The notes: generated from the letters alone by a model not told the origin. A DNA stretch of 64,000 bases from Aeromonas encheleia (GCF_900637545.1 NZ_LR134376.1:4287501-4351500); one strand, 5' to 3'; positions 42,628 to 54,941 are shown, counted from the stretch's first letter. Translations and numbers: made by a program.

Positions 42628-43061
42628 ACCTGCAGCCAGAAGGTCACGGGGCCGTCGTTGAGCAACCGCACCTGCATGTCGGCGGCGAAGCGACCGGTCT
42701 CGGTCGGCAGGCCGCTATTTTTCGCCTGGGCGACGAAATAGTCATAGAGCCGCTCGGCATCGCTCGGGTGAGCGCCGCCGGAGAAGCCCGGCCTCATCCC
42801 CTTCTTGGTATCCGCCGCCAGGGTAAACTGGGACACCACCAGCAGACTGCCGCCGGCCTGGGTCAGGCTGAGGTTCATCTTGCCGTCCGCATCGGAGAAG
42901 ATGCGATAGCCGCTCACCTTGTGCAGCAGCTTGTCGGCCTTGGCCTCGTCATCCCCCTGCTCCACCCCGAGCAGTACCAGCAGACCGGCGTCGATGGCAC
43001 CGGTCACCTCTCCCTCGACGGTCACACTGGCCTCGGAGACCCGCTGAATCAATGCGATCAC
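42624..43061 (-). CDS. dtd: D-aminoacyl-tRNA deacylase
   Basis: 145 aa homodimeric proofreading enzyme that removes D-amino acids, and Gly from tRNA-Ala. The active-site motif SQFTLAAD near 80 and the cross-subunit Gly-Pro motif [11 protein letters not shown] at the C-terminus are intact. Confidence 0.97.
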   Translation of the reverse strand: MIALIQRVSEASVTVEGEVTGAIDAGLLVLLGVEQGDDEAKADKLLHKVSGYRIFSDADGKMNLSLTQAGGSLLVVSQFTLAADTKKGMRPGFSGGAHPSDAERLYDYFVAQAKNSGLPTETGRFAADMQVRLLNDGPVTFWLQV

Positions 43062-43083
43062 TCATCACTCCTTTGTCTTGTCA

Positions 43084-43113
43084 GAAAGAAACGACCGCCA
43101 AGAGGCGGCCGTT
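43084..43113 (-). terminator. Terminator after yihY
   Basis: GC-rich stem (GGCCGCC with GGCGGTC) closed by AAC/GTT and followed by TTCTTTC on the minus strand. It lies between yihY and dtd. Confidence 0.6.
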
Positions 43114-43136
43114 GATGTTAGCAACAAGGTGTGGGC

Positions 43137-44033
43137 TCAGCCCAGCTCCTCTGCGCCCGGTTTCTCATATTCGCCGAGACAGGCGGTGGTCTCGGCCCCC
43201 AGCAACACCACCAACCAGCTCAGGTAGACCCAGACAAACAGGATAGGGATTGTCGCCAGCGCGCCATAGATGGCCTGATAGGAGGGGAAGTTGGTGATGT
43301 AGATGGTGAAGCCGCGCTTGGCCAGCTCGAACAGGCTCGCCGCCACCAGGGCACCGATGAAGGCGTGGGTCAGCCGCACCTTGCAGTTGGGCACCACGGT
43401 ATAGATCAACAGGAAGCCGAACACGGAGAACAGGAACGGCAGACCCCGCAGCAGCCAGTAACCCACCCCGAACAGCGCCTCGCCCTGGAAGAACCGCAGC
43501 GAGATGATGTAGGAGGAGACGGCGATGCTGGCGCCGATGAGCACGGGCCCCAGGGTCAGGATCATCCAGTACATGGCGAAGGCCTGGGCCAGCGGCCGGC
43601 TCTGGGTCGAGCGCCAGATGTAGTTGAGGTTCTTGTCGATGGCCGAGATCAGCATCAGGGCGACCACGATCAGGGCGCCGATACCGACCGCCGTGGTGTT
43701 GGTGGCATTGGCCACGAAGCCGTCGATGTACTCCTTGAGCGCCTCCCCGGCGGTCGGCACGAAGTTGTGATAGACGAACTGCTCCATCGCCTGCTTCAGG
43801 GTCTGGAACACCGGGAAGGCCGACATCATGCCGAACACCACGGCCACCATGGGCACCAGGGAGAGCAGGGTCACGTAGGCCAGGTAGCCGGCGGTGACGG
43901 TCAATCTGTCCTGCTGGAAACGACCCCAAACAAACTGGGCGAAGTGGGCACCATCGTGGCGCAAGAAGGAGAGGGCGTGACCGAGGCGGCTAGCGATTGT
44001 GTTCTGCATCGTGGTTCTCAGAGGCTTCATCAT
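43137..44033 (-). CDS. yihY: YihY/BrkB family inner-membrane protein
   Basis: 298 aa with about six membrane segments. Family landmarks are [37 protein letters not shown] and [18 protein letters not shown]. Once called RNase BN in error; function unknown. The start is uncertain: two adjacent ATGs at 44033 and 44030 and one at 44009 all lack a strong ribosome site. Confidence 0.9.
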   Translation of the reverse strand: MMKPLRTTMQNTIASRLGHALSFLRHDGAHFAQFVWGRFQQDRLTVTAGYLAYVTLLSLVPMVAVVFGMMSAFPVFQTLKQAMEQFVYHNFVPTAGEALKEYIDGFVANATNTTAVGIGALIVVALMLISAIDKNLNYIWRSTQSRPLAQAFAMYWMILTLGPVLIGASIAVSSYIISLRFFQGEALFGVGYWLLRGLPFLFSVFGFLLIYTVVPNCKVRLTHAFIGALVAASLFELAKRGFTIYITNFPSYQAIYGALATIPILFVWVYLSWLVVLLGAETTACLGEYEKPGAEELG

Positions 44034-44113
44034 GCAGATATTGTGTCAGATGGCATGGCCATTTGACCACCCGTGGCCGGATGGAGTTGGCCTATACCCC
44101 GCCAAACGGCCAT

Positions 44114-44137
44114 AAAAAAAGAGGCCCGAAGGCCTCT
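44114..44137 (-). terminator. Terminator after typA
   Basis: AGAGGCC and GGCCTCT around a four-base loop, followed by a seven-base T-tract on the minus strand. Confidence 0.85.
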
Positions 44138-44160
44138 CTCTGTCTGTCGATGCACAGATA

Positions 44161-45972
44161 TCAAGCACGACCGGCGCGCTTGCGATCCATCTCGGTCAGC
44201 AGTTTCTTACGGATACGGACAGCCTTTGGAGTAACTTCAACCAACTCATCGTTGTCGATGAACTCGAGAGCCTGTTCCAGGGTCATGCGGATCGGCGGAG
44301 TCAGCACCTGGGCTTCGTCGGTACCGGAGGCACGCATGTTGGTCAGCTGTTTGCCCTTCAGGCAGTTAACAGTCAGATCGTTGGAGCGGGAGTGGATCCC
44401 GATCACCTGGCCTTCGTACACCTCGGTAGCATGACCGATGAACAGACGACCGCGGTCTTGCAGACCGAACAGGGCGAAAGTCAGGGCCTTACCGGTGGCG
44501 TTGGAGATCAGCACGCCGTTCTGACGCTCACCGATGCTGCCACCCTTGTGCGGACCGTAATGGTCGAAGCTGTGATACAGCAGACCAGTACCGGAAGTCA
44601 TGGTCAGGAACTCGGTCTGGAAACCGATCAAGCCACGGCTCGGGATCATGAAGTCAAGACGGACGCGGCCCTTGCCATCCGGAGTCATGTTGGTCATCTC
44701 ACCCTTACGCAGGCCGAGTTGCTCCATGACTGAACCCTGGTTCGCCTCTTCCACATCGACAGTGACTGTCTCATACGGTTCGTGAAGCACGCCATCGATG
44801 GTGCGCAGGATAACTTCTGGACGGGATACCGCCAGTTCGTAGCCTTCGCGACGCATGTTTTCGATCAGGATGGACAGGTGCAGTTCACCACGACCGGATA
44901 CACGGAACTTGTCCTGGTCATCAGTGTCTTCCACACGCAGGGCCACGTTGTGAACCAGCTCCTGGTCCAGACGCTCACGGATGTTGCGCGAGGTAACGAA
45001 CTTGCCTTCTTTACCGGCAAACGGTGAGGTGTTGACCTGGAAGGTCATGTTCACGGTCGGCTCATCAACGGACAGAGCCGGCAAGGCTTCAACTGCGTTG
45101 TTATCACAGATGGTGTCGGAGATTTTCAACTCGCCCAGACCGGTGATGGCGATGATGTCGCCCGCTTGCGCGCTTGCCACTTCAGTACGAGCCAGGCCCA
45201 AGTAACCCAGTACCTGACCAACCTTGCCAGTGCGAGTCTTGCCATCAGCACCGACAACGGTGACCTGCTGGTTGCTCTTGACGCGACCACGGCTGATGCG
45301 GCCGATACCGATAACACCCACATAGGAGTTGTAATCGATCTGGGAGATCTGCATCTGGAAGCCGCCATCAGGATCGGCATTCGGTGCTTTCACGTTATCA
45401 ACGATGGCCTGGAACAGCGGCTCCATGCTGTCGGACTCAACGTTCTGATCCATGGAAGCCCAGCCGTTCAGAGCAGAGGCGTAGACAACTTTGAAATCCA
45501 GCTGGTCATCGGTGGCACCCAGGTTGTCAAACAGGTCAAAAACCTGATCCATAACCCAATCAGGACGGGCGCCCGGACGGTCAACCTTGTTGATGACCAC
45601 GATCGGCTTCAGACCCTTAGCGAAGGCTTTCTGGGTCACGAAACGGGTTTGCGGCATCGGGCCGTCAACGGCGTCGACCAGCAGCAGCACGGAGTCAACC
45701 ATAGACAGAACCCGCTCAACCTCACCACCGAAGTCAGCGTGACCCGGGGTATCGACGATGTTGATACGGTAGTCATTCCAGCGGATCGCAGTGTTCTTGG
45801 CGAGAATGGTAATACCACGTTCCTTTTCCAGGTCGTTGGAATCCATCAGACGCTCTTGACCATCAGTGGTACGGTCCAGGGTTCCAGACTGCTGCAGCAG
45901 CTTATCAACCAGGGTAGTTTTGCCGTGGTCTACGTGCGCAATAATCGCAATATTGCGTAAATTCTCTAACAT
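44161..45972 (-). CDS. typA: Ribosome-associated GTPase BipA (TypA)
   Basis: 603 aa translational GTPase related to EF-G, needed for 50S assembly in the cold and stress. G motifs: AHVDHGKTT (G1), GITILAKNT (switch I), [16 protein letters not shown] (G3) and [10 protein letters not shown] (G4). The start [17 protein letters not shown] is used, with GAGG 5 bases upstream, rather than a start five codons earlier. Divergent from glnA as in E. coli. Confidence 0.97.
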   Translation of the reverse strand: MLENLRNIAIIAHVDHGKTTLVDKLLQQSGTLDRTTDGQERLMDSNDLEKERGITILAKNTAIRWNDYRINIVDTPGHADFGGEVERVLSMVDSVLLLVDAVDGPMPQTRFVTQKAFAKGLKPIVVINKVDRPGARPDWVMDQVFDLFDNLGATDDQLDFKVVYASALNGWASMDQNVESDSMEPLFQAIVDNVKAPNADPDGGFQMQISQIDYNSYVGVIGIGRISRGRVKSNQQVTVVGADGKTRTGKVGQVLGYLGLARTEVASAQAGDIIAITGLGELKISDTICDNNAVEALPALSVDEPTVNMTFQVNTSPFAGKEGKFVTSRNIRERLDQELVHNVALRVEDTDDQDKFRVSGRGELHLSILIENMRREGYELAVSRPEVILRTIDGVLHEPYETVTVDVEEANQGSVMEQLGLRKGEMTNMTPDGKGRVRLDFMIPSRGLIGFQTEFLTMTSGTGLLYHSFDHYGPHKGGSIGERQNGVLISNATGKALTFALFGLQDRGRLFIGHATEVYEGQVIGIHSRSNDLTVNCLKGKQLTNMRASGTDEAQVLTPPIRMTLEQALEFIDNDELVEVTPKAVRIRKKLLTEMDRKRAGRA

Positions 45973-46126
45973 TCTCGCCTCAATCACCGGGTAAAATTGG
46001 GCGCTAATTGTACTCTCGCCTTTGTGATCTGCCTAGCAGAATTGCAGTGCATTCACGCACAACAGGGGATCAGGATCATAGACCCCATGCTGAAAGCCTG
46101 CTTAGATGGGGGCTGATCGTGCTGGC

Positions 46127-46175
46127 GCACCACGATGGTGCACCAAAACGATCCAAGGTTGCACCACTTTGAAGC
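46127..46175 (+). promoter_or_regulatory. NtrC enhancer sites upstream of glnA
   Basis: A full site GCACCACGATGGTGC (46127-46141, GCAC-N7-GTGC) and a half-conserved second site starting GCACCACTTT (46161-46175) are 34 bases apart, near three helical turns, at about -100 to -150 from the sigma-54 start. This mirrors the E. coli glnA enhancer. Confidence 0.8.
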
Positions 46176-46250
46176 GCGACCCTGCACGAGAGCGGGTATC
46201 CCGACAGCCTGAAACGGTGCAAATGCCCTGAAATCAAGCTGTCACAAACT

Positions 46251-46266
46251 TGGCACGATACTGGCT
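46251..46266 (+). promoter_or_regulatory. Sigma-54 promoter of glnA
   Basis: TGGCAC-N5-TGGCT matches the -24/-12 consensus TGGCAC-N5-TTGCW except for one base. Predicted start near 46277, about 47 bases before the ATG. Confidence 0.75.
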
Positions 46267-46323
46267 TATGTGAATGTGACGACGCATTCACCCAAAGAGT
46301 TTTAACACCGGAGGTTACTTAGC

Positions 46324-47733
46324 ATGTCAGCCCAGAACGTTTTGGCCCTGATCCAGGAACACGAAGTCAAGTTTGTTGACCTGCGCTTTACCGACACCAA
46401 GGGTAAAGAGCAGCACGTATCCATCCCTTCCCACCAGGTCAACGAAGAGTTCTTCGAAGACGGCAAGATGTTCGATGGCTCCTCCATCGGCGGCTGGAAG
46501 GGCATCAACGAGTCTGACATGGTGCTGATGCCGGATGCGGCCTCCGCCAAGCTGGATCCGTTCACCGAAGAGACCACGCTGAACATCGTCTGTGACGTGC
46601 TGGAACCGGCCACCATGCAAGGTTATGACCGCGACCCGCGCTCCATCTCCAAGCGTGCTGAAGACTTCCTGAAAGCCAGCGGCATCGCTGACACCGTGCT
46701 GTTCGGGCCGGAGCCGGAATTCTTCATGTTCGACAACATCACCTTCTCCAACACCATGGGCCACAGCTTCGTGAAGATCGAATCCGAAGAAGCTGCCTGG
46801 AACTCGGGTACCGAGTACGAGCACGGCAACAAGGGTCACCGTCCCTTCGTCAAGGGTGGTTACTTCCCGGTTGCACCGGTTGACTCCTCCCAGGACATCC
46901 GCGCCGCCATGTGTCTGGTGCTGGAAGAGATGGGTCAGGTTGTCGAGGCGCACCACCACGAGGTGGCTACCGCCGGTCAGAACGAGATCGCCACTCGCTT
47001 CAACACCCTCACCCTGAAGGCCGATGAAGTACAGGTTCTGAAGTACGTGATCCACAACGTGGCCCACGCCTACAACAAGACCGTCACCTTCATGCCGAAA
47101 CCCATGTTCGGTGACAACGGCTCCGGCATGCACTGCCACCAGTCCCTGGCCAAGAACGGCGTCAACCTGTTCGCCGGCGACCTGTACGGCGGTCTGTCCG
47201 AGATGGCGCTGCACTACATCGGCGGCATCATCAAGCACGCCAAGGCCATCAACGCCTTCGCCAACCCGACCACCAACTCCTACAAGCGTCTGGTTCCGGG
47301 TTACGAAGCGCCGGTCATGCTGGCTTACTCTGCCCGTAACCGTTCCGCCTCCATCCGTATCCCTGTGGTGCCGAGCCCGAAAGCCCGCCGCATCGAGGTG
47401 CGCTTCCCGGATCCGGCTGCCAACCCGTACCTGGCCTTCGCAGCCCAGCTGATGGCCGGTCTGGACGGTATCATCAACAAGATCCATCCGGGCGATGCCA
47501 TGGACAAGAACTTGTATGACCTGCCGCCGGAAGAAGCCGCAGAAGTGCCGACCGTTGCCGGCTCCCTGGACGAAGCCCTGGCCGCACTGGACACCGACCG
47601 CGAGTTCCTGACCCGTGGTGGCGTGTTCAGCGATGACTTCATCAACTCCTACCTGGAGCTGAAGCAGCACGATGTGGATCGCGTACGCATGACTCCGCAC
47701 CCGCTGGAGTTCGAGCTGTACTACTCCGTCTAA
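46324..47733 (+). CDS. glnA: Glutamine synthetase type I
   Basis: 469 aa dodecameric enzyme making glutamine from glutamate, ammonia and ATP. Substrate and metal motifs [36 protein letters not shown] and the NRSASIRIP region are present. The adenylylation tyrosine near 397 ([10 protein letters not shown]) is conserved, so GlnE control is expected. AGGTTACTT precedes the ATG. It heads the glnA-DUF4124-glnL-glnG cluster. Confidence 0.98.
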   Translation: MSAQNVLALIQEHEVKFVDLRFTDTKGKEQHVSIPSHQVNEEFFEDGKMFDGSSIGGWKGINESDMVLMPDAASAKLDPFTEETTLNIVCDVLEPATMQGYDRDPRSISKRAEDFLKASGIADTVLFGPEPEFFMFDNITFSNTMGHSFVKIESEEAAWNSGTEYEHGNKGHRPFVKGGYFPVAPVDSSQDIRAAMCLVLEEMGQVVEAHHHEVATAGQNEIATRFNTLTLKADEVQVLKYVIHNVAHAYNKTVTFMPKPMFGDNGSGMHCHQSLAKNGVNLFAGDLYGGLSEMALHYIGGIIKHAKAINAFANPTTNSYKRLVPGYEAPVMLAYSARNRSASIRIPVVPSPKARRIEVRFPDPAANPYLAFAAQLMAGLDGIINKIHPGDAMDKNLYDLPPEEAAEVPTVAGSLDEALAALDTDREFLTRGGVFSDDFINSYLELKQHDVDRVRMTPHPLEFELYYSV

Positions 47734-47761
47734 GCCGACGTGCTTGTTTTATCGTGAAAAA

Positions 47762-47786
47762 AACCCGCCAGATGGCGGGTTTTTTG
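47762..47786 (+). terminator. Terminator after glnA
   Basis: AACCCGCCA and TGGCGGGTT around GA, followed by T5. It separates glnA from the next gene. Confidence 0.88.
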
Positions 47787-47937
47787 TCTGATCGGTCGAG
47801 TCACAGCGCCATGGATCCGGCCATCAGCCCGGCACCCATGTCATCCCATCGGCTTATCTTATCCCCATGGGTCCGACAATCGGTCTGAGCGTTTTTTCTC
47901 TGATAGGATTAAACAGGACACCGTCAAGGAGAGATGG

Positions 47938-48513
47938 ATGAAAAATTTACACCCGATATGGATGCTGGGCCTGTTGCTGCTGATGCCCTGCGCCGCGCAG
48001 GCCGCCACAGTCTATTCCTGGGTCGATGCCAATGGCGTGACCCACTACACCGATGCCCCTCCCCCCGGCAAACGGGCCAAGGAGCTGGATCTGCGGGTCT
48101 CCCCCCTCATCGGCACGGCCCCCCACTCGGTTCAGGTCGACAACTTCAATAGCCTGACCGGTGTCGATGCCAAGAAGGCGCAGGAAGCCAGCCCACTGGC
48201 GATCACGCTGCTCTCCCCCGAACCGGGCAGCACCCTGCGTGACAACACCGGCAACGTGGTGTTTCAGGCCGAGGTCAGCCCCCATGCCCCGGTACAATAC
48301 GATGTCCGCCTCACCCTGAACGGCAAGGCGGCCCCCCTCGTTCATAACAGCCTGGCCATCCGGGTCGAAAACCTCGATCGCGGTGCCCACGAGGCACGGC
48401 TCGAGCTGCTCGCCAAAGACGGTACGATCCTTGCTAAATCTAAACCAGCCACCTTTTACCTGCACAGAACGACGGTAGATCCAGCTCCCAAACCCACCCC
48501 CAAGGCCGATTAG
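47938..48513 (+). CDS. Exported DUF4124-domain protein
   Basis: 191 aa. A signal peptide (MKNLHPIWMLGLLLLMPCAAQA, cleavage near 22) is followed by the DUF4124 core VYSWVDANGVTHYTDAPPPG, then an Ig-like segment (about 95-180). Function unknown; located between glnA and glnL and followed by an NtrC site. Start ATG with GGAGAG upstream. Confidence 0.82.
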   Translation: MKNLHPIWMLGLLLLMPCAAQAATVYSWVDANGVTHYTDAPPPGKRAKELDLRVSPLIGTAPHSVQVDNFNSLTGVDAKKAQEASPLAITLLSPEPGSTLRDNTGNVVFQAEVSPHAPVQYDVRLTLNGKAAPLVHNSLAIRVENLDRGAHEARLELLAKDGTILAKSKPATFYLHRTTVDPAPKPTPKAD

Positions 48514-48547
48514 GGGTGATGTGATGCACCGATGCGGGTAAACTCAA

Positions 48548-48564
48548 TGCACCATATCGGTGCA
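48548..48564 (+). promoter_or_regulatory. NtrC operator before glnL
   Basis: TGCACCATATCGGTGCA is a near-perfect NtrC dyad, 36 bases before the glnL start. In E. coli NtrC represses glnL from such a site. A weaker half-site TGCACCGATG lies about 25 bases upstream. Confidence 0.8.
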
Positions 48565-48599
48565 TCATTAGTGTGCAGCACCGTTTTAGGGAGAAACCT

Positions 48600-49655
48600 G
48601 TGCCAACCCGCTCGGATCATGCCAAGACCCTCTTGGACAACCTGTTGACCGCCGTCATCCTGATGGATGAACGGCTCTGCATTCAATTCGTCAACCCGGC
48701 GGCCGAACAACTGCTCTCCCTCAGCGAGCGGCGACTGATCGGGATCGAACTGCCCCACCTGCTGGAGCACATCTCCCTCGATCTGCAACGGTTCAAGCAG
48801 TGCCTCATTTCGGGGCAGGGCTTCACCGACAGCGAAGTCACCCTGGTGGTGGAAGGGGAACCCAGGCTGGTCGAGATCAGCGTGAGCCCCATGGCCGACC
48901 ACGAGCAGCGGCTGATGGTGGTGGAACTGCGCAAGATCGATCAGCAGAAGAAGATCAGCCAGGAGCTGCAGCAACATGCCCAGCAACAAGCGGCCAAGGA
49001 GTTGGTGCGCGGCCTGGCCCACGAGATCAAGAACCCGCTGGGTGGCCTGCGCGGCGCGGCCCAGCTGCTGCAAAAGGAGCTACCGGATCCGGCCCTGCGC
49101 GAATACACCGGCATCATCATAGAGCAGGCCGATCGGCTGCGGGTGCTGGTCGATCGCCTGCTCGGCCCCCAGCGCCCCGGCCGGCACCAGATGCACAATG
49201 TGCACTCTGTGCTGGAGCAGGTGCGCCGCCTGGTGGATCTGGAACTGCCGCCCCAGATCCGCATCGAGCGGGACTACGACCCCAGCATTCCGGAGTTCGA
49301 GATGGAGCCGGATCAGATGCAGCAGGCCTTCCTCAACATGGTGCGCAATGCCGCCGAGGCGCTGGGGGAGCAGGCCGGCTTCATCCGCATCAAGACCCGT
49401 ACCGCCTTTCAGGTCACCATCCACGGCCAGCGCTACCGGCTGGCGGCCGAGATCAAGATCATCGACAACGGCCCCGGCATCCCGGATGCCATCCGCGACA
49501 CCCTGTTCTACCCCATGATCACCGGCAAGGATGGTGGCACCGGCCTCGGTCTCTCCATCGCCCAGAACCTGATCGATCAACACAAGGGGCGCATCGACTG
49601 CATCAGTTGGCCAGGTCACACCGAATTCACCATCTATCTACCGCTTCGCAAATAA
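48600..49655 (+). CDS. glnL: Nitrogen regulation histidine kinase NtrB (GlnL)
   Basis: 351 aa soluble kinase/phosphatase for NtrC, controlled by PII. N-terminal PAS domain (about 5-115), phospho-acceptor His141 in RGLAHEIKNPLGGL, N box MVRNAAEA and nucleotide loops IIDNGPGIPD and GGTGLGLSIAQN. The start is GTG at 48600, with AGGGAG about 8 bases upstream; an earlier in-frame GTG at 48573 has no ribosome site. Confidence 0.95.
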   Translation: MPTRSDHAKTLLDNLLTAVILMDERLCIQFVNPAAEQLLSLSERRLIGIELPHLLEHISLDLQRFKQCLISGQGFTDSEVTLVVEGEPRLVEISVSPMADHEQRLMVVELRKIDQQKKISQELQQHAQQQAAKELVRGLAHEIKNPLGGLRGAAQLLQKELPDPALREYTGIIIEQADRLRVLVDRLLGPQRPGRHQMHNVHSVLEQVRRLVDLELPPQIRIERDYDPSIPEFEMEPDQMQQAFLNMVRNAAEALGEQAGFIRIKTRTAFQVTIHGQRYRLAAEIKIIDNGPGIPDAIRDTLFYPMITGKDGGTGLGLSIAQNLIDQHKGRIDCISWPGHTEFTIYLPLRK

Positions 49656-49664
49656 GGGAACCTC

Positions 49665-51083
<1,419 letters not shown>

Positions 51084-51136
51084 TGCCCGAGGAAAAACGA
51101 TTCCCATCACGCCTTGACGAATCGCCGACCGATAAG

Positions 51137-51169
51137 ACCCCGTTTGCTTGCAAACGGGGTATCTTTTTT
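51137..51169 (+). terminator. Terminator after glnG
   Basis: ACCCCGTTTG and CAAACGGGGT around CTTG, followed by ATCTTTTTT. Confidence 0.88.
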
Positions 51170-51224
51170 AGGAGCCCTGCCTAGAATGGCAGGCTTTCCA
51201 ACCCGACTCGCAGAAGGCGCCTCC

Positions 51225-52226
51225 ATGATTGACAGATCCCTCCCCCTGACCGACCTGCACCGCCATCTGGATGGCAACATCCGCCCGCAGACCATTCTCG
51301 AGCTGGGTCGCCTGCACAACATCCGGTTGCCCGCAGACGAGCTGGAGGCGCTGCGCCCCCACGTGCAGATCGTCGAGAACGAGCCAAGCCTGGTCGCCTT
51401 CCTGAAGAAGCTGGACTGGGGCGTGGCCGTTCTGGCCGACTACGATGCCTGTCGCCGGGTCGCCTATGAAAACGTGGAAGATCTGCTGCGCGCCGGCATC
51501 GACTATGCCGAACTGCGTTTCAGCCCCGCCTACATGGCGATGGCCCACAAGCTGCATCCGCAGGGGGTGGTGGAGGCCATCATCGACGGCGTCGCCGCAG
51601 GCAGCCGCGACTTCGGCATCAAGACCAATCTCATCGGCATCATGAGCCGCACCTTCGGCACCGCACAGTGTCACGCCGAGCTGGAAGCCTGCCTGGCCCA
51701 GCGTGACCACCTGGTCGCCATCGATCTGGCCGGTGACGAGCTGGGCTTCCCCGGCGAGCTGTTCATCGATCACTTCCGCAAGGTGCGCGACGCGGGCATG
51801 AGAGTCACTGTGCATGCCGGTGAGGCGGCAGGGCCCGAAAGCATGTGGCAGGCCATTCGTGAGCTCGGCGCCGAGCGCATCGGTCACGGCGTCAAGGCCA
51901 TCCAGGATCCGCGCCTGATGGCCTATCTGGCGGAGCATCGCATCGGCATCGAGTCCTGCCTCACCTCGAACCTGCAGACCACTACGGTGGCGAGCCTCGC
52001 CGATCACCCAGTCCGCCAGTTCCTGGCCGCCGGCGTGCTGGCCTGCCTCAACACCGACGATCCGGCGGTGGAAGGCATAGATCTGCCCCACGAATACGAG
52101 GTGGCCGCCCCGGCCGCCGGCATGACGGCGAGCGAGATCCGCACCGCCCAGCAAAATGGCCTCACCCTGGCCTTCCTGAGCGATGGCGAGAAGACCGAAC
52201 TGAGCGCCCGCGCCGCCCAGCGCTGA
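51225..52226 (+). CDS. add: Adenosine deaminase
   Basis: 333 aa zinc hydrolase converting adenosine to inosine. Zinc ligands HRHLDG near 12-17 and the catalytic stretch [13 protein letters not shown] near 197 are intact, with NTDDPAVEG near 278. The start [14 protein letters not shown] matches E. coli; an in-frame start at 51114 would run through the glnG terminator and is rejected. Confidence 0.97.
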   Translation: MIDRSLPLTDLHRHLDGNIRPQTILELGRLHNIRLPADELEALRPHVQIVENEPSLVAFLKKLDWGVAVLADYDACRRVAYENVEDLLRAGIDYAELRFSPAYMAMAHKLHPQGVVEAIIDGVAAGSRDFGIKTNLIGIMSRTFGTAQCHAELEACLAQRDHLVAIDLAGDELGFPGELFIDHFRKVRDAGMRVTVHAGEAAGPESMWQAIRELGAERIGHGVKAIQDPRLMAYLAEHRIGIESCLTSNLQTTTVASLADHPVRQFLAAGVLACLNTDDPAVEGIDLPHEYEVAAPAAGMTASEIRTAQQNGLTLAFLSDGEKTELSARAAQR

Positions 52227-52247
52227 GACTCATGCCTTAGCGCCCAA

Positions 52248-52275
52248 TAAAAAAACCGCCGAGGGGCGGTTTTTT
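52248..52275. terminator. Bidirectional terminator between add and hemN
   Basis: AAAACCGCC and GGCGGTTTT around GAGG, with A- and T-tracts on both sides, between convergent genes. Confidence 0.88.
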
Positions 52276-52297
52276 ATGTTCCAGGCACACAACCGAG

Positions 52298-53671
52298 TCA
52301 GATCACCCGGGAGAACTGCTGCTGGCGCGCCTTGTTGCGCAGGTAGACATCGAAGCACATGCAGATGTTGCGGATCAGCAGCTGGCCGGTGGATACCACC
52401 TCCAGACCCTCTTCGGTTCTGCGCACCAGACCGTCGTCGACGAAGGTCTGCAACAGCTTGAGGTCTTCCGCGAAGTACTCCTTGAAGACCAGGCCATGGG
52501 CCTGCTCGACGGCGGCGAAGTTCAGGGAGAAGTCGCAGATGAGGCGCTTGATCACCTCGCGGCGGATCAGGTCGTCCCGATTCAGGGAGCACCCCTTCCA
52601 CTGGGCATGACCCAGTTCTTCCACCTGGGCGTAATAGGCCTTGAGCTCTTTCTGGTTCTGGGAATAGGCATCGCCGATCATGCTGATGGAGGAGACCCCC
52701 AACCCCAGCAGATCGCAATCCCCCTGGGTGGTGTAACCCTGGAAGTTGCGGTGCAGCTTGCCCTCGCGCTGCGCCACCGCCAGCTCGTCATCGGGCTTGG
52801 CGAAGTGATCCATGCCGATGAACTGGTAGCCCTGGCCGGTGAGGAAGGCGATGGTGTCCTGCAGCATCGCCAGCTTCTCCCGGGGGGCTGGCATGTCCTC
52901 TTCCTTCAGCTTGTGCTGGGCGGCGAACCGGCTCGGCAGATGGGCGTAGTTGAAGATGGAGAGACGGGCCGGATCCGTTTTGAGCACTTCCTCCAGGGTG
53001 TGGTGGAAGCTGTCGCGGTTCTGGTGCGGCAGGCCATAGATGAGATCCAGGTTGGTAGAACGGAATCCCAGCTCGCGGGCACGCTCCAGCATGGCGCGGA
53101 TGAAGTCGTTGTCCTGCTCGCGGTTGACCGCGACCTGAACCGCCTTGTTGAAGTCCTGCACGCCGAGGCTGATGCGGTTGAAGCCCAGCTCCCTCAACAC
53201 ATTCAGCATGTCGATCGCTATCTCGCGCGGATCCACCTCAATACTGATCTCGCCCTCGTCCGCGAACCGGAAGTGTTCGCGCAACATGGCCATCAGGCGA
53301 CGAGTCTGGGCTTCATCCAGATAGGTGGGCGTGCCGCCGCCCCAGTGCAGCTGGGTCACCAGCCGGTGCTTGAACAGCGGAGCCTGGGCCTTGATCTCCT
53401 GCTCGAGGAAATCGAGGTACTGATCGGCCTTGTGCTGGTGACGGGTGATCACCTTGTTGCAACCGCAGTAGTAACAAAGCTTGTGGCAGAAAGGGATGTG
53501 CACGTAGAGCGACAGATTGCGCGCCGGATACTGCTCGGCGGCGTGAACGAAGTCCGGATAACCGAAGCGCTCGTTGAACTCCAGCGCGGTGGGATAGGAG
53601 GTGTAACGCGGACCGCTGTAGTTGTATTTTTCGATCAGGGCCTGGTCCCATACAATCTGTTCTGCTTGCAC
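52298..53671 (-). CDS. hemN: Oxygen-independent coproporphyrinogen III oxidase
   Basis: 457 aa radical-SAM enzyme converting coproporphyrinogen III to protoporphyrinogen IX without oxygen. The cluster motif is PFCHKLCYYCGC near 60 and the SAM-binding GGGTPTYL follows. Length and the C-terminus ARQQQFSRVI match E. coli HemN. The oxygen-dependent counterpart hemF is at 58886, so both routes exist. Confidence 0.97.
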   Translation of the reverse strand: MQAEQIVWDQALIEKYNYSGPRYTSYPTALEFNERFGYPDFVHAAEQYPARNLSLYVHIPFCHKLCYYCGCNKVITRHQHKADQYLDFLEQEIKAQAPLFKHRLVTQLHWGGGTPTYLDEAQTRRLMAMLREHFRFADEGEISIEVDPREIAIDMLNVLRELGFNRISLGVQDFNKAVQVAVNREQDNDFIRAMLERARELGFRSTNLDLIYGLPHQNRDSFHHTLEEVLKTDPARLSIFNYAHLPSRFAAQHKLKEEDMPAPREKLAMLQDTIAFLTGQGYQFIGMDHFAKPDDELAVAQREGKLHRNFQGYTTQGDCDLLGLGVSSISMIGDAYSQNQKELKAYYAQVEELGHAQWKGCSLNRDDLIRREVIKRLICDFSLNFAAVEQAHGLVFKEYFAEDLKLLQTFVDDGLVRRTEEGLEVVSTGQLLIRNICMCFDVYLRNKARQQQFSRVI

Positions 53672-53696
53672 GCTTGCTTCCTCTTTCTTCTTGTTA

Positions 53697-54149
53697 TCAC
53701 CGAGTCAACTGAAAGTCCTTCAGTCGCGCCACATCCTTGAGGATCTGCGCTTCCAGCTCGGCCTCGTAGCCACTGCGCTCGAGATCCATCCTCATCACTT
53801 CATTGCGCTTGAGCGTCCGCCTCGCCTCGTGAGTCGGCATCTCCTTCACCTTCTCATAGAGGTCGTACAGGCCGGGAAACTCGCTGGCAAAGGCACGCCC
53901 GCCCGGGATCTGCAAGGCATCCAGCAGGTTGGTCAGCCGGATGGCCCCCTCGGAATAGTCGCACTGACCATCCCGCACCGCATGGGCGATGACCCTGACG
54001 CTGTCGAGGATACGTTCATTGCGGGCCGCGATGGCACGCAGCTGCATGTCGCGCTGGCGCTTGAGGCGGGCCAGCAGGGTACCGGCGTAGACTGCCAGCC
54101 CCAGCAAGATCAGGCCACCCAACAGGGCGGCCAGCATCCATCCACTCAT
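53697..54149 (-). CDS. DUF2489-family membrane protein
   Basis: 150 aa with one N-terminal membrane helix (MLAALLGGLILLGLAVYAG, about 5-24) and a charged helical cytosolic part. Function unknown. The start MSGWML overlaps the yihI stop by one base (TGATG); a longer frame reaching into yihI is rejected. Between yihI and hemN. Confidence 0.82.
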   Translation of the reverse strand: MSGWMLAALLGGLILLGLAVYAGTLLARLKRQRDMQLRAIAARNERILDSVRVIAHAVRDGQCDYSEGAIRLTNLLDALQIPGGRAFASEFPGLYDLYEKVKEMPTHEARRTLKRNEVMRMDLERSGYEAELEAQILKDVARLKDFQLTR

Positions 54150-54727
54150 CACTTTTTCTTCGGCTCTGGCTTGGGTTCTGGCTGATAGTCGACCTTGCTG
54201 AAGCGATCCCACAGCTCCTCTTCGGAGGCAGGCTGGCTCGGCTCGTCATACTCTTCGTCAAAGGAGCCATCGTCGTCTTCGTCTTCATCGGTGTCGATGA
54301 TGCCGAGTTCATCCATCAGCTCCTGATAACGATCGACGCGCTGGTCGACCCAAGCCTGCTCGGCCGCGTCCAGGGTCTCGCCGGTATCCAGCCGATCCAG
54401 CAGGTCGTTCAGGCGATCATCGTTCTCGATGGCGGCAAGTTCCTGCTCCGGCGTCATCAGCAGCGCCTTCTCTTTCAGCGGCTTGGGTGCAACCGGTTTG
54501 GTTTTCTTCTCTTCCACGATCAGCACGACCGGCTTGCGAGAGCCGATGCGCGGATCCTTGGCCTGCTTGCCACTACCGCTCTTGTTGGACTGCTCTGCCT
54601 GCTGGCGGGAGCCTGCCTTCAAGCCCTTGCGCTTGGCGGCGCGTTTGCGCTCACGGCCTTCTATGGCACTGGCATCTGATTCTTTGCGCTTGCCGGTAGG
54701 CTTGCGGGTGGGTTGTTTGGCCGACAT
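54149..54727 (-). CDS. yihI: Der GTPase-activating protein YihI
   Basis: 192 aa. The N-terminal third is Lys/Arg-rich (KPTGKRKESDASAIEGRERK), a middle segment ENDDRLNDLLDRLDTGETLD matches the YihI core, and the C-terminus is strongly acidic (DTDEDEDDDGSFDEEYDE) then basic. E. coli YihI stimulates the GTPase Der in 50S assembly. Start ATG has GGAG 6 bases upstream. Confidence 0.9.
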   Translation of the reverse strand: MSAKQPTRKPTGKRKESDASAIEGRERKRAAKRKGLKAGSRQQAEQSNKSGSGKQAKDPRIGSRKPVVLIVEEKKTKPVAPKPLKEKALLMTPEQELAAIENDDRLNDLLDRLDTGETLDAAEQAWVDQRVDRYQELMDELGIIDTDEDEDDDGSFDEEYDEPSQPASEEELWDRFSKVDYQPEPKPEPKKK

Positions 54728-54941
54728 GAATGACTCCGAGAAATATCTGGATTGAAGCCCGCGCCCGGGAGGATCTCGTCCGGGGAGGATGCTGAGGCGG
54801 GGAACAGTAAATCTGGAACAAGAGTGGGATCCCGCACCAATTCGGCCATATTTGGCCGCTGAACACCGCAGGATCGGCATCCTCTGGGCATGTTGCTGGT
54901 ATTTTGACACAGAATGGCTGGGCGGGTTAATGACTCAACAG

